A stretch of DNA of 64,000 nucleotides from Haloplanus rubicundus (GTDB lineage Archaea; Halobacteriota; Halobacteria; Halobacteriales; Haloferacaceae). The notes beneath the pieces are model-generated. The model did not search any database and was not told where the DNA came from. It saw nothing but the letters and a program-made list of their open reading frames with translations. The stretch's first letter is position 1, and each line of letters begins with the position of its first letter. The translations under genes and the position numbers were made by a program. Positions 34,403-43,814 of the stretch are shown in pieces. The stretch spans positions 3,224,001 to 3,288,000 of the forward strand of contig NZ_CP031148.1 of NCBI RefSeq assembly GCF_003342675.1, given 5' to 3'.

Positions 34403-34723
34403 ATGGCTACCGAAACGGAACCGGGGGCCGGCCTCACGGGGCATATCCGCGGGGTGACGGTCACCACGCTGGCCTGTCTGGGCGGCGTCGTGGCCGCCGT
34501 CGCGGCGGGTGCCATCGTCGGCACCGGCCCAGAGGCGGCGTCCGACGTGCGGGCACTCGCCTTTCTCGTCGCCGCCGCCGCCGGCCAGTATCCCGTCCTC
34601 AAGGCGATCGGGGTCGACATCGACGACTTCGGCGCGAAGGACCACCTGTACGTCGGGTTCATGACCTTCACGCTCTGGTTCATCACCTTCGCCATCATCC
34701 TCACGACGGGCGCCTCCCTGTAA
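34403..34723 (+). CDS. EMC6-like membrane protein
   Basis: A 106-residue protein with three membrane helices (about 20-45, 52-70 and 85-104). It starts with a short acidic N terminus (MATETEPGAGLTGHIRGVT), and KDHLYVGFMTFTLWFITFAIILTTGA forms the last helix. The pattern and position next to ABCE1 match the archaeal EMC6-like family. Eukaryotic EMC6 is a subunit of a membrane-protein insertase. The stop is 2 bp before the ABCE1 start, so the pair is one transcript. The ATG at 34403 is preferred to one eight codons upstream. Confidence 0.75.
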   Translation: MATETEPGAGLTGHIRGVTVTTLACLGGVVAAVAAGAIVGTGPEAASDVRALAFLVAAAAGQYPVLKAIGVDIDDFGAKDHLYVGFMTFTLWFITFAIILTTGASL

Positions 34724-34725
34724 CG

Positions 34726-36555
34726 ATGGCCGACGACAGCATCGCGGTCGTCGACCTCGACCGGTGTCAACCCGACCGCTGCAACTACGAATGTGCGAAC
34801 TTCTGTCCGCCCAACCGGACCGGCGAGGAGTGCATCGTCACGCTGGAGGAGCGCCACGACGACCCCGACCTCTACGACGGCGGCCCGGACCAGATCAGCA
34901 TCTCCGAGGAACTCTGTCTGGGCGAGACCTGCGGCATCTGCGTCGAGAAGTGTCCCTTCGACGCCATCGAGATAATCAACCTCCCCTCGGAACTGACCGA
35001 GGACCCCATCCACCGCTACGGCGAGAACGCCTTCTCGCTGTACGGCCTCCCCATTCCCGAATCGGGAACGGTGACGGGGCTACTCGGGCCGAACGGCATC
35101 GGGAAATCGACCGCGGTCCACGCCCTCGCCGGCGAGTTGATCCCCAACCTCGGGCGGTACGACGCCGACCCTGACTGGGAGACGGTGCTGGACCGATATC
35201 GAGGGACTGCGCTCCAGAACTACCTCGAACGCCTCGTGGACGACGCGGTGACGGTCGCGCGCAAGCCACAGTACATCGACCGCATCCCGGATCAGTTCGG
35301 GGGGAAGACCCGCGACCTCCTGGAGAGCACGGACGAACGTGGCGTCGTCGACGACCTGGTCGACCGACTCTCCATCCGCCCGGTGATCGACCAGCCCATC
35401 GACACGCTCTCCGGCGGCGAACTCCAGCGAGTCGCGCTCGCGGCGACCCTCGCCCGCGACGCCGATTTCTACTTCCTCGACGAGATCACGCCCTACCTCG
35501 ACATCGGGCAGCGCGTCACCGCGGCCCGTCTCGTCCGCGAACTCGCCGACGAGGAGGACCGCTCGATGCTCGTCGTGGAACACGACCTGGCCGTCCTCGA
35601 CTTGCTCGCGGACCGCCTCCACGTCGCCTACGGCGAACCCGGCGCGTACGGCGTCGTCACCGACCCCAAGTCCGTCCGCAACGGCATCAACGAGTACCTT
35701 CGGGGCTATCTCGACAACGAGAACATGCGCATCCGCCCGAACGAGATCACGTTCGAGGAACACGCCCCCCGCGAGTCCGTGACGGGCACGCCGCTGGTCG
35801 AGTATCCCGACCTGCAGAAATCCTACGGCGAGGGCGAGTTCTCGCTCGACGTCGATGGGGGAACGATCTACAAGAGCGAGGTGCTGGGCGTGGTCGGGCC
35901 GAACGGGATCGGCAAGTCCACCCTGGCGAAGCTGTTCGCGGGGTCGCTCGAACCGGACGCGGGTGACGTGGACTTCCGCCTCGACATCGCCTACAAACCG
36001 CAGTACGTCGAGGTGGATCAGCCGATGCGCGTCGACACCTTCCTCTCCTCGATCACCGACGACTTCGGCACCTCCTTCTGGAACACGGAGATCGCCAAAC
36101 CGCTCCAGCTAGAGCGCATCATGGAACAGCAGTTGACGGACCTCTCGGGCGGGGAGCGCCAGCGCGTCGCCATCGCGGCGTGTCTCTCGAAGGACGCCGA
36201 CCTCTACCTGCTGGACGAGCCGTCGGCACACATGGACGTCGAACAGCGGGTGCAGGCCACCTCCGCCATCCGGCGCTACGCCGAGAACCACGACGCCACG
36301 GCGATGGTCATCGACCACGACATCTACATGATCGACCTGTTGGCCGACCGGCTGATGGTGTTCGACGGCGAACCCGCCGACCACGGCCACGCCTCGACGC
36401 CACAGGACATGCGCTCGGGCATGAACGACTTCCTCGCGGACCTGGACATCACGTTCCGGCGCGACGAGCGGACGGGCCGGCCCCGGATCAACAAGCCCGA
36501 GAGCCAACTCGACCGCGAACAGAAGCGGGCGGGCGAGTACTACTACGCGCCGTAA
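34726..36555 (+). CDS. Ribosome-recycling ATPase ABCE1/RLI
   Basis: A 609-residue ABC ATPase that splits ribosomes after termination and acts in initiation. The N terminus carries two [4Fe-4S] sites: C14, C19, C23, C27 (CQPDRCNYECANFC) and CLGETCGICVEKCPFDAIEI (about 64-83). Two ATPase domains follow, each with Walker A GPNGIGKST (near 125 and 390) and signatures LSGGELQRVALAA and LSGGERQRVAIAA. Hinge regions and full length match the family. It is co-transcribed with the EMC6-like gene. Confidence 0.97.
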   Translation: MADDSIAVVDLDRCQPDRCNYECANFCPPNRTGEECIVTLEERHDDPDLYDGGPDQISISEELCLGETCGICVEKCPFDAIEIINLPSELTEDPIHRYGENAFSLYGLPIPESGTVTGLLGPNGIGKSTAVHALAGELIPNLGRYDADPDWETVLDRYRGTALQNYLERLVDDAVTVARKPQYIDRIPDQFGGKTRDLLESTDERGVVDDLVDRLSIRPVIDQPIDTLSGGELQRVALAATLARDADFYFLDEITPYLDIGQRVTAARLVRELADEEDRSMLVVEHDLAVLDLLADRLHVAYGEPGAYGVVTDPKSVRNGINEYLRGYLDNENMRIRPNEITFEEHAPRESVTGTPLVEYPDLQKSYGEGEFSLDVDGGTIYKSEVLGVVGPNGIGKSTLAKLFAGSLEPDAGDVDFRLDIAYKPQYVEVDQPMRVDTFLSSITDDFGTSFWNTEIAKPLQLERIMEQQLTDLSGGERQRVAIAACLSKDADLYLLDEPSAHMDVEQRVQATSAIRRYAENHDATAMVIDHDIYMIDLLADRLMVFDGEPADHGHASTPQDMRSGMNDFLADLDITFRRDERTGRPRINKPESQLDREQKRAGEYYYAP

Positions 36556-36667
36556 CGCGGTCCGTCGCACCACGTCCTGAACGCGTCCCGCCACCCCGTT
36601 CGACGGTCGTCCACTCGTCGCGCACGACCGCTTCAGTGTTATTCCGTCCCCCGACCCACGTTCGACC

Positions 36668-36799
36668 ATGGGAGAGACCGTCGACGCCACCGACACCGAC
36701 ACCGACACCGACGACCCCACCCGTCCCCGCTTCCGGGGCTGTGTGATCTGTTACAGCGCCGAGATGGTCGCGTACGGCGTCCGAAAGCTCCGCCGATAG
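36668..36799 (+). CDS. 43-residue CxxC microprotein
   Basis: An ATG at 36668 opens a 44-codon frame: MGETVDATDTDTDTDDPTRP, then RFRGCVICYSAEMVAYGVRKLRR. An acidic Asp/Thr run is followed by a conserved-looking CVIC core and basic tail. GTTATTC at 36638-36644 is about 27 nt upstream, consistent with a leaderless promoter. I do not recognise a family. A single CxxC could bind metal as a dimer or be redox active. Confidence 0.5.
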   Translation: MGETVDATDTDTDTDDPTRPRFRGCVICYSAEMVAYGVRKLRR

Positions 36800-36838
36800 C
36801 CCCCAAACGTTAACGCGTTCGCCCGCGGCAGGTCGTCC

Positions 36839-38377
36839 ATGACCGCCCCCGCCGACCTCCTCCTGACGAACGCGGAGGTCCACACGCTCGCCCGCCCGGA
36901 CGAGACCCACGACGCGGTCGCCGTCCGCGACGGGCGGATCACCCGCGTCGGCGACGCCTACGAACTCGACTTCCTGGCCGGCGTCGACACCCGAATCGTC
37001 GACTGCGACGGTCGCGTCGTCCTCCCGGGCTTTATCGACGCCCACACCCACTTCGAACTCCTCGGTCGGAAACTCGTCCACGTGGACCTCTCGGGGGCCG
37101 AGAGCCGGGGAGCGGCGCTCGACCGCCTGCGCGACCGGGCCGACGCCGTTCCCGCTGGCGATCCGGTCGTCGGCTACGGCTACGACGAGACCGAGTGGGG
37201 GGAGAGCGACTACCTCACGCGCGCGGATCTGGACGCCGTCGACGCCGCGGGACCGGTCGTCGCGGTCCGGGAGGACCTCCACGTCGCCTCGCTGGATTCG
37301 ACGGCGGTAGAGCGGTTCGTCGACGACCTGTCCGAGGCGGGCGTTCGGCGCGAGGGCGGGGAGCCGACGGGCGTCGTCGTCGAGGGGGCCACGGAGGGGG
37401 TCCTCGATGCCCTCGCGCCCGGTCCCGAGGAAGCCACGGCGGCCATCCGGGCGGCCCAGCGGTACGCCAACGAACGCGGCGTCACCGGCGTCCACGACAT
37501 GGTTCGGCGCTCGTACGCGCCGCGGGTGTACCGCGACCTCGACGCCGCCGACGAACTGACGCTCCGGGTCCGACTCAACTACTGGGCGGACCACCTCGAT
37601 GCCCTCGTCGAGACGGGACTGCGGACGAACCACGGCGACGGCCGCGTCCGCGTGGGCGCGATCAAGACGTTCACCGACGGGAGCCTCGGCGGGCGGACGG
37701 CGAAGCTCTCCGAACCGTACGCCGACGCCCCCGACGAGCGAGGCGAGTGGACCGTCCCCCCCGCCGAGTTCCGTGATCTACTCGACAGCGCCGCAGGCGC
37801 GGGGTTTCAGGTCGCCGCCCACGCCATCGGCGACGAGGCGGTCGGGGACGTCGTCGACGCGTTCGCGACACGACCGTCGACGGACGCCCGTCACCGCGTC
37901 GAACACGCGGAACTGGCGAGCGACGCAGCCATCGACCGGATGGCCGAGGCGGATATCGTCGCCTCGATCCAGCCGAACTTCCACCGCTGGGCCGGCGAAG
38001 ACGGCCTGTACGCCGCCCGAATCGGCGACCGTCGAACCGAGACGAACCGGTTGGGCCGTCTCGCAGACGCCGGTGTCCACCTCGCGTTCGGGAGCGACGG
38101 CATGCCACTCGACCCGCTCGTCGGCGTCCACCACGCGGTCAACGCTCCGACCGCCGACCAGCGACTCGGCGTGACCGAGGCACTCCGGGCGTACACGCTG
38201 GGCAGCGCCTACGCTGGCTTCGACGAGGATCGGCTGGGGACGGTCGAACCGGGGAAATATGCCGACCTGGTCGTCCTCGACGGCTCGCCGTGGGAGCGAC
38301 CCGGGGAGATTCGGGAGATCGACGTGACCCTCACCGTCGTCGACGGCGAAGTGGTGTACGACGGGTCGGACCCTTGA
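36839..38377 (+). CDS. Amidohydrolase (YtcJ-like amidohydrolase 3 family)
   Basis: A 512-residue metal-dependent hydrolase. GFIDAHTHFELLG (about 62-74) holds the first His-x-His metal site. GAIKTFTDGSLGGRTAKL is the region of the bridging lysine in this branch. AAHAIGDEAV and HRVEHAELA hold further His ligands, and LAFGSDGMPLDPL holds the catalytic Asp. The substrate is unknown; these proteins are usually annotated as predicted amidohydrolases or exoenzyme-regulatory proteins. It is followed 25 bp later by pyrF on the same strand. Confidence 0.88.
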   Translation: MTAPADLLLTNAEVHTLARPDETHDAVAVRDGRITRVGDAYELDFLAGVDTRIVDCDGRVVLPGFIDAHTHFELLGRKLVHVDLSGAESRGAALDRLRDRADAVPAGDPVVGYGYDETEWGESDYLTRADLDAVDAAGPVVAVREDLHVASLDSTAVERFVDDLSEAGVRREGGEPTGVVVEGATEGVLDALAPGPEEATAAIRAAQRYANERGVTGVHDMVRRSYAPRVYRDLDAADELTLRVRLNYWADHLDALVETGLRTNHGDGRVRVGAIKTFTDGSLGGRTAKLSEPYADAPDERGEWTVPPAEFRDLLDSAAGAGFQVAAHAIGDEAVGDVVDAFATRPSTDARHRVEHAELASDAAIDRMAEADIVASIQPNFHRWAGEDGLYAARIGDRRTETNRLGRLADAGVHLAFGSDGMPLDPLVGVHHAVNAPTADQRLGVTEALRAYTLGSAYAGFDEDRLGTVEPGKYADLVVLDGSPWERPGEIREIDVTLTVVDGEVVYDGSDP

Positions 38378-38402
38378 AGTTCTCGCCCCGACCACTCCAC
38401 CC

Positions 38403-39215
38403 ATGACCGCGTTCTTCGACCGCCTCGCCGACCGCATCGACCGCGTGGACAGCGTCGTCTCCGTCGGGTTGGACGCCGACCCCGACCGGATTCCGGACTC
38501 CCTCGCCGACCGCGACCTACCGCGGTGGGCGTTCAACCGCCGGATCATCGACGCCACGCACGAACACGCCGCCTGCTACAAGCCCAACGCGGCCTTCTAC
38601 GAGGACGCCGACGGCTGGCGGGCGCTCCGCGAGACGGTCGCGTACGCCCACGGGAAGGACGTGCCCGTCCTGCTCGACGCCAAACGCGCCGACATCGGCA
38701 ACACCTCGCGGCGCTACGCGGAACTCCTCGACACCGCCGACGCCATCACGGTCAACCCCTACATGGGTCGGGACTCGCTCGACCCGTTCCTCTCCCGCGA
38801 GGCGGCGGGCGTGTTCGTCCTCTGTCGCACCTCGAACCCGGGCGGCGCGGACCTGCAGGACCTCGAACTCGCCTCGGGCGAACCCCTCTACCGGCGGGTG
38901 GCGGCACTCGCGGATCTGTGGAACGAACACGGCAACGTCGGCCTCGTCGTGGGCGCGACGGCGCCCGAGGAGCTGGAGACGCTGCGGGCCGAGGTGCCCG
39001 ACATCCCCTTCCTCGTGCCCGGCGTGGGGGCACAGGGCGGTGACGCCGAGGCGGCCGTGGAGTACGGCCTCGCGGACGGCGTCGGCCTCGTCAACTCCTC
39101 GCGAGGGATCATCTTTGCAGGCGAGGACGCCCCGGGCGACGACGAGGCGGCGTACTTCGGCGCGGCGGGCGAAGCGGCCAAACGGTTGAAAAAGCGGCTC
39201 AACCGGTTCCGCTAA
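38403..39215 (+). CDS. pyrF: Orotidine 5'-phosphate decarboxylase (type 2)
   Basis: A 270-residue decarboxylase producing UMP from OMP, the last step of UMP synthesis. SVGLDADPDRIPD opens the barrel. VLLDAKRADIGNTSRRYAE (about 93-111) carries the Asp-Lys-x-Asp catalytic array. FLVPGVGAQGGDAEAAVEYG and LVNSSRGIIFAG form the phosphate loop. The type 2 subfamily is usual for haloarchaea. pyrG lies at the left edge of the window, but the two are not linked. The 3' end overlaps the small zinc gene by 4 bp. Confidence 0.95.
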   Translation: MTAFFDRLADRIDRVDSVVSVGLDADPDRIPDSLADRDLPRWAFNRRIIDATHEHAACYKPNAAFYEDADGWRALRETVAYAHGKDVPVLLDAKRADIGNTSRRYAELLDTADAITVNPYMGRDSLDPFLSREAAGVFVLCRTSNPGGADLQDLELASGEPLYRRVAALADLWNEHGNVGLVVGATAPEELETLRAEVPDIPFLVPGVGAQGGDAEAAVEYGLADGVGLVNSSRGIIFAGEDAPGDDEAAYFGAAGEAAKRLKKRLNRFR

Positions 39216-39364
39216 CCGCCGCCGCCCCGCGTCCGCGCGGCACAGGAGACGCACATCCCCAGCCCACGGTCGTAGTGTTCGGCACAGACGGCCGCGCCGC
39301 AGGCGTCGCAGGTGTGTTTGGCCGTCGCGGATTCACAGATCTGACAGAGGGTCGTGACGCTCAT
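39212..39364 (-). CDS. Small zinc-finger protein (50 aa)
   Basis: A 50-residue protein, MSVTTLCQICESATAKHTCD, then ACGAAVCAEHYDRG and MCVSCAARTRGGGG. Cys pairs C7/C10, C19/C22, C27 with H30, and C38/C41 form two interleaved zinc sites, like a miniature B-box or HIT-type finger. The stop overlaps the pyrF stop. It is recognisable as a common haloarchaeal micro-zinc-finger type, with no function known. Confidence 0.8.
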   Translation of the reverse strand: MSVTTLCQICESATAKHTCDACGAAVCAEHYDRGLGMCVSCAARTRGGGG

Positions 39365-39473
39365 GACGGAAATACGGCATCGGGGGGTTTCAGACTGTGG
39401 GCGGAGGTCGCTCGAACCGGCCGTCGACCCGGCGCCTGCCCCGTTAACCCTCGCCAGTAAAAAAGTGCAATCA

Positions 39474-39483
39474 TTTTATAATA
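39474..39483 (+). promoter_or_regulatory. TATA element of the first surface glycoprotein gene
   Basis: TTTTATAATA sits in an AT-rich patch 80-90 bp before the ATG at 39563. It predicts transcription start near 39505 and a 5' leader of about 55-60 nt, unlike the leaderless promoters around it. The 198-bp gap holds no gene. Confidence 0.55.
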
Positions 39484-39562
39484 TCTGTGTAACATTTAAT
39501 CCCCTCTCGAACGTCGCGCCGACCGGCGTGAGCGAGACATCGTTTCGAACGAAACAGCAGCC

Positions 39563-42508
39563 ATGACTACATCAACCGAGCAACTCGAGACCGTACTCGT
39601 CGTAGTGGCGCTGGTCGTCTCCCCGTTCGCCGGGGCCGTCGCGTTCGCGGGACCGGCGGCCGCGGCGAGTGGCGTCACCGTCGACAGCGCGCTGTCGCCG
39701 ACGACGGTCGACGAATCGTCCACCGTCTCTCACGACGTCACCGTCACCGTCACCGACGTGGTGACCGACAGTGGGACCGACTCGCTGGCGATCACGCTCC
39801 CGTCGACGGCGACGGGGGCGACGATACCCAGCGCGACCGTCACCAACAACTCCACGTCGGTGAGTTCGACGGCCCGCGTCGACGGTCGAACCGCGTACGT
39901 CAACGTCACGGAGGATCTCTCCGGCTCCAACGACACCGACGTCGACCTCACCGTCGACGCGACGATCCGCGTCTCCTGGGGGTCGGTCACGAGCACCCAG
40001 TCCGACACGGTTTCGTACCGATTCACCGACAGCGGCGACGGTGATCTCGGCCCCGCGACGCTCGCGACGGTGACCGTCCGCGACGTCGCCGGGCCGAGTG
40101 GGTCGACCCGCGCCGGCCCCGGCGGCAGCGGTGCCTTCGACACCGTCGACGGCGAGGGCGTCGTCTATCCCGGCGCGACCGTCTTTCAGGGCGAGACCGA
40201 CATCCAACTCGGCGGTCCCCTCTCGGGCGGCGTGGTGAAGACCGCCGGCGACGCCGAGGGCATCCCGCTCGAAACCCCGAACGTCCCGGAGGATCAGGCG
40301 GTGGGGCGGTACACGACCGACGGGCAGTCCGGTTCCCCCGGCGTGACGGTCACGACGCCGCGAGTCACCACGCTCGACGTCGAGAACGTCCGCGGCGTCG
40401 ACATCGCCGGCGGGTCGGTACGACAGGGAAGTCCCACCAGCGGGTCGGGCGAACTCACCGTCGTCGGCGCCTGGAACTACGAGGAGGCAGAGAACCTCGA
40501 AGTCACCGTCCAAGACAACGACGGCCTCGACGTGACCGGGGACGCCATCGTCGAACCCCCGGGGTCGACCGGTGACCGGGCGACGAAGCAGGCCGCCGAC
40601 ATCACGGACAACGAGGTGCGGTGGGACATGGACCTCTCCGATCTCGACACCGGCACCTTCACCATCACCCTCGCGGGGACCGACGACCTCGACTTCGGCA
40701 CGGCCCGTCGGAGCACGACCATCACCGTCACCGCGAGCGACGACGTTCGTCTCGCCTTCGACCGCCGAACCGTCACGCGCGGCGAGGACGTGACCTTCCG
40801 GATTCGCGGGTCGAGCGCCGGCGAGTACCACATCGTCACGGTCGCCGAACGCGAGTTCCGTTCGGCAGACCTCTCGACCGCCCAGCGCGAGCGGATCTTC
40901 CGGCGGGTCGGCGACACCGTTCTCACTGGCTACTCCGAGAACGAGGATGTCGCGTACGCCGTCGTCGAAATCGACGACGACACCGGCGTCGGCGTCGGCC
41001 AGATAGACACGACGAGCCTCGACGACGGCGACGTCGACGTGATCCTCTACCGGGCCTCGCCGGACCGCCCGGAGAACGAGGGCGACGTCGACGCCGACCT
41101 CGACACGCTCTCCGAGGAGGACGACCCGTCGATCACGGTCGACGAGGGCGAGGTGTCGATCACGAACCCGCGAGATACGTACGTCGTGGGCAGCGAGATC
41201 ACGCTGAACGGGACGGCGTCGGAGGGCATCGACGACGTGGCGTTCTACGTCCGCCGCCAGGACGACTACCGACTCCTCGACCTCGACGGGTCGGCGTCCG
41301 GCGGGACGCAGGCGACGGTGTCGGTCGATCCCGACGGGACGTTCGAAGTCGAGGATGTCGTCCTCTCGACGGGGAACGAGGCCGGCAACCGTCTGCTCTC
41401 GCTGCCCGGCTCGTACCGCCTCGGCGTCATCGACGCGGCCGACGCCGGCGGCCGCGGCGACATCCAGCGGAGCCTCGGCGTCAGCGAGTTCACGCGCGGG
41501 ACGAGCTTCCAGCGGTCGATCCGCGTGGTCGATACGGAGCTGAGTTCGGTCGTCCGGACCGTCGGCGGGCAGGTGTCGACCGACGACCGCGTGGTCCGCG
41601 TGACCGGCGCCTCGCTCGGCTCCCGGACGGTGGCGTTCGTGTTCGTCGACGAACGGGGGAACGTCCAGTACGCGGACGTGCGGACGGAGGCCGACGGCAC
41701 GTTCGAGGAGGACGACCTTGACCTCGGCGGGAACCTCGAGGACGGACAGGTCACCGTCCTCGTGCTCACCGCCGGCCGCGACGGCGAGTTCGGGGACGGC
41801 GGACTGCGTTCGCTCGCGGGTGGCGACGCGTACGCCGACCTCGAACAGTTCGCGACCGATCTCGACCGCCGATCCCTGACCGGCGATCAGGTTCTGGCGC
41901 GCCTCCTCGACGAGACGGTCGAGGCGACGGCCAGCGACGACCGGAGCATCACGGAGACGTTCCGTCTCGCCGACTCCCAGACGACGATAGGCAACGTCTA
42001 CCCGCTGGGCGCGCGGGCGTCGGGGGTCAATCCCATCGCCGTCGACGACACGATGATCGTCGAGGGAAGGACCAACCTCCGCCCCGGTGACAACGCGATC
42101 ACCGTCGAGTTGCTGAACGAAGACGACGACTCCGTGGCGCTCGCGACGACCGACGAGTGGAGCTACGACGGCACCTACCGGATCGCGCTCGAACTCGACG
42201 ACGTCGAGACGGGGACGTACACGCTCGAAGTCGACGACTCCTACAACACCGACACGGTCCAGGTCGAAATCGTCGCGCAACGAGTGACGCCGACGCCGGA
42301 GCCGACGCCGACCGAACGTCCGACGTCGACGCCGACCGAACGTCCGACGCCGACGCCGACCGAACGTCCGACGGAGCGGCCCACGCCGACGGCAACCGCG
42401 ACGGCCACGCCGACGCCCACCGAGGGCGGTGGGCCGGGATTCGGGGTCGTCGTGGCGCTGCTCGCGCTCGTCGTCGCCGCGCTGCTGGCTATCCGGCGCG
42501 GCGACTGA
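39563..42508 (+). CDS. Surface glycoprotein paralog with PGF-CTERM anchor
   Basis: A 981-residue secreted surface protein. A hydrophobic signal (about 8-35) ends in AAAASGV; its N terminus is acidic (TSTEQLE) without the usual positive charges. The ectodomain is beta-rich, with VYPGATVFQGETDIQLGG, GDAEGIPLETPNVPEDQ and PRVTTLDVENV, all shared with the protein at 50079. The stalk is Thr/Pro rich (TPTERPT repeats). The end is the tripartite PGF motif, hydrophobic helix and RR tail (GGGPGFGVVVALL, AIRRGD), removed by archaeosortase A with lipid attachment. N-x-S/T glycosylation sites are present. It is a second S-layer-like protein or a variant. Confidence 0.88.
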   Translation: MTTSTEQLETVLVVVALVVSPFAGAVAFAGPAAAASGVTVDSALSPTTVDESSTVSHDVTVTVTDVVTDSGTDSLAITLPSTATGATIPSATVTNNSTSVSSTARVDGRTAYVNVTEDLSGSNDTDVDLTVDATIRVSWGSVTSTQSDTVSYRFTDSGDGDLGPATLATVTVRDVAGPSGSTRAGPGGSGAFDTVDGEGVVYPGATVFQGETDIQLGGPLSGGVVKTAGDAEGIPLETPNVPEDQAVGRYTTDGQSGSPGVTVTTPRVTTLDVENVRGVDIAGGSVRQGSPTSGSGELTVVGAWNYEEAENLEVTVQDNDGLDVTGDAIVEPPGSTGDRATKQAADITDNEVRWDMDLSDLDTGTFTITLAGTDDLDFGTARRSTTITVTASDDVRLAFDRRTVTRGEDVTFRIRGSSAGEYHIVTVAEREFRSADLSTAQRERIFRRVGDTVLTGYSENEDVAYAVVEIDDDTGVGVGQIDTTSLDDGDVDVILYRASPDRPENEGDVDADLDTLSEEDDPSITVDEGEVSITNPRDTYVVGSEITLNGTASEGIDDVAFYVRRQDDYRLLDLDGSASGGTQATVSVDPDGTFEVEDVVLSTGNEAGNRLLSLPGSYRLGVIDAADAGGRGDIQRSLGVSEFTRGTSFQRSIRVVDTELSSVVRTVGGQVSTDDRVVRVTGASLGSRTVAFVFVDERGNVQYADVRTEADGTFEEDDLDLGGNLEDGQVTVLVLTAGRDGEFGDGGLRSLAGGDAYADLEQFATDLDRRSLTGDQVLARLLDETVEATASDDRSITETFRLADSQTTIGNVYPLGARASGVNPIAVDDTMIVEGRTNLRPGDNAITVELLNEDDDSVALATTDEWSYDGTYRIALELDDVETGTYTLEVDDSYNTDTVQVEIVAQRVTPTPEPTPTERPTSTPTERPTPTPTERPTERPTPTATATATPTPTEGGGPGFGVVVALLALVVAALLAIRRGD
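42304..42375. repeat. Three 24-bp tandem repeats in the stalk coding region
   Basis: Units start at 42304, 42328 and 42352, each GACGCCGACCGAACGTCCGAC plus 3 nt. They encode the TPTERPT-type stalk of the surface glycoprotein. The repeat number could change by slippage without frameshift. Confidence 0.85.
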
Positions 42509-42574
42509 ACAGGAAGCGACGACCGTCGGTCGACGACGGCGGCCACCCGCGTTCGGGGACCGCCCCACGTGCCG

Positions 42575-43021
42575 TCACTCGATGTCGATGCTGCGCGCTT
42601 CCTCGACCTCCAGTCGTGGGAGCGTGACGGTCAGGACGCCGTGTTTCATCGTGGCCGTCACGGCGTCCTTGTCGACTTCGTCGGGGAGCCGGATCGAGCG
42701 ACGCACCGACTCGTGGCGACGTTCCCGTCGCAGGTACTCCGCCTCGTGTTCCTCCGTGGCCGTCTCCCGGTCGGCCTCGATGCGGAGCGTGTGATCGGTC
42801 ACCCGGATGTCGACGTCGTCGCGGTCGAATCCCGGCAGATCCGCGGTCACGACGAACTCGTCGTCGGTCTCGGCGAGGTCGATGGACACCGACTCCATCT
42901 CCGTGCGCCACCCGCCGAAGGGACCCTCCTCTTCCCACATCCGGGTCGCGTCGTCGAACTGTCGGTCCATGCGTTCGAACAGGCGCTCCAGTTCCTCGAA
43001 GGGGTTACTGCGTGTCGTCAT
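42575..43021 (-). CDS. Hsp20 family small heat-shock protein
   Basis: A 148-residue alpha-crystallin-type chaperone. The N-terminal arm is acidic/amphipathic (PFEELERLFERMDRQFDD). The alpha-crystallin domain (about 45-140) contains FVVTADLPGFDRDDVDIRV, ESVRRSIRLPDEVD and the G-V-L motif HGVLTVTLPRL. An A-rich TATA (about 43053-43061) lies roughly 35 nt upstream. Its start faces away from the surface glycoprotein gene; it converges with it. Confidence 0.93.
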   Translation of the reverse strand: MTTRSNPFEELERLFERMDRQFDDATRMWEEEGPFGGWRTEMESVSIDLAETDDEFVVTADLPGFDRDDVDIRVTDHTLRIEADRETATEEHEAEYLRRERRHESVRRSIRLPDEVDKDAVTATMKHGVLTVTLPRLEVEEARSIDIE

Positions 43022-43128
43022 GGTCTACGACGCCGATACGACGACCAGCACGAAAAAAATATGGTTCAGTTGTCATTTTCTGAGACGGAGGGTTCCCGAG
43101 CGGTCGGCGTGGGGCGTTTCGATCCCCG

Positions 43129-43779
43129 TCACGCCGGCGACGCCAGTTCTTCGGCGAGGAGCCGTCGCAACCCGCGGCGGATGCGCTGTGACGCGGCCGT
43201 ATCGGAGATCCCCAGTCGGTCGCCCAGTTCCTCCAGCGTGATCTCGCGCGGGATGGCGAAGTAGCCGGTCTCGAACGCGGTCCGCAGCGTCTCGTACTGT
43301 CGGTCGGATAGCGTCGCCGAGACGCCGCTACGGCCACGTCCCTCGGGATCGTAGATGCCGCTCACGTCGAGTGTCACGTCGCGGTCCAGACACTCCCGGT
43401 AGAAGTCGGACAGCGACTCGCGGGACGGAAAGCGGAGTTCGAGATACCACGTCCCGTCGCGGACGACGCCGTCGACACAGGATGCCTCCACCGCCACGAG
43501 CGTCTCGAGAAACGCGTGTCGACGATCCGTCCACCACACGCGCACCAGGACCGCGTTCTCCACGTGGTCGATCACCGCCACCCGTTCGACGTCTTCGTCG
43601 CGGCGGAGTCTGCGTCGCGTCCGATCCGCCGGCAGCCCGGTCACCCAGAGGAACGGCACGACGCCCTCGCCGAGCGGCACCACGCGCTCGATCACGATCC
43701 GCAGCGAGTCGTGACCGTGCAACGTTCGTGCGAGTTTGAACTCGTCGGCGGGCACCGAGACGTGTGCCATCACGCTCAT
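43129..43779 (-). CDS. Bat-type HTH-10 transcriptional regulator
   Basis: A 216-residue regulator of the bacterio-opsin-activator family. The N-terminal part (about 1-150) is the haloarchaeal sensor-like domain (MSVMAHVSVPADEFKLART). The C-terminal HTH-10 reads LSDRQYETLRTAFETGYFAIP, then ITLEELGDRLGISDTAASQRIRRGLRRLL. The start at 43779 matches the family start (MSVIAEF-like); ATGs at 43770 and 43806 are alternatives. A strong TATA (43804-43814) supports a leaderless mRNA. Targets are unknown; neighbours are Hsp20 and surface genes. Confidence 0.9.
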   Translation of the reverse strand: MSVMAHVSVPADEFKLARTLHGHDSLRIVIERVVPLGEGVVPFLWVTGLPADRTRRRLRRDEDVERVAVIDHVENAVLVRVWWTDRRHAFLETLVAVEASCVDGVVRDGTWYLELRFPSRESLSDFYRECLDRDVTLDVSGIYDPEGRGRSGVSATLSDRQYETLRTAFETGYFAIPREITLEELGDRLGISDTAASQRIRRGLRRLLAEELASPA

Positions 43780-43803
43780 CTGACGATAATGTCGTTCGTC
43801 CAA

Positions 43804-43814
43804 CAATATATAAC
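43804..43814 (-). promoter_or_regulatory. TATA box of the Bat-like regulator
   Basis: GTTATATATTG on the minus strand is one of the best TATA boxes in the window, 25-35 nt before the start at 43779. This predicts a strong leaderless promoter. The rest of the 240-bp gap to 44019 has GATAGATAAACG near 43935, a candidate promoter for the small zinc genes to the right. Confidence 0.65.

Noticed and set aside
39572..42568. A 998-codon open frame antisense to the first surface glycoprotein gene
   Set aside because: It arises from the GC-rich codon pattern of the sense gene (third-position G/C removes antisense stops). It has Arg/Val/Asp-rich shadow composition and no domain. The sense strand has a signal peptide, stalk and anchor.
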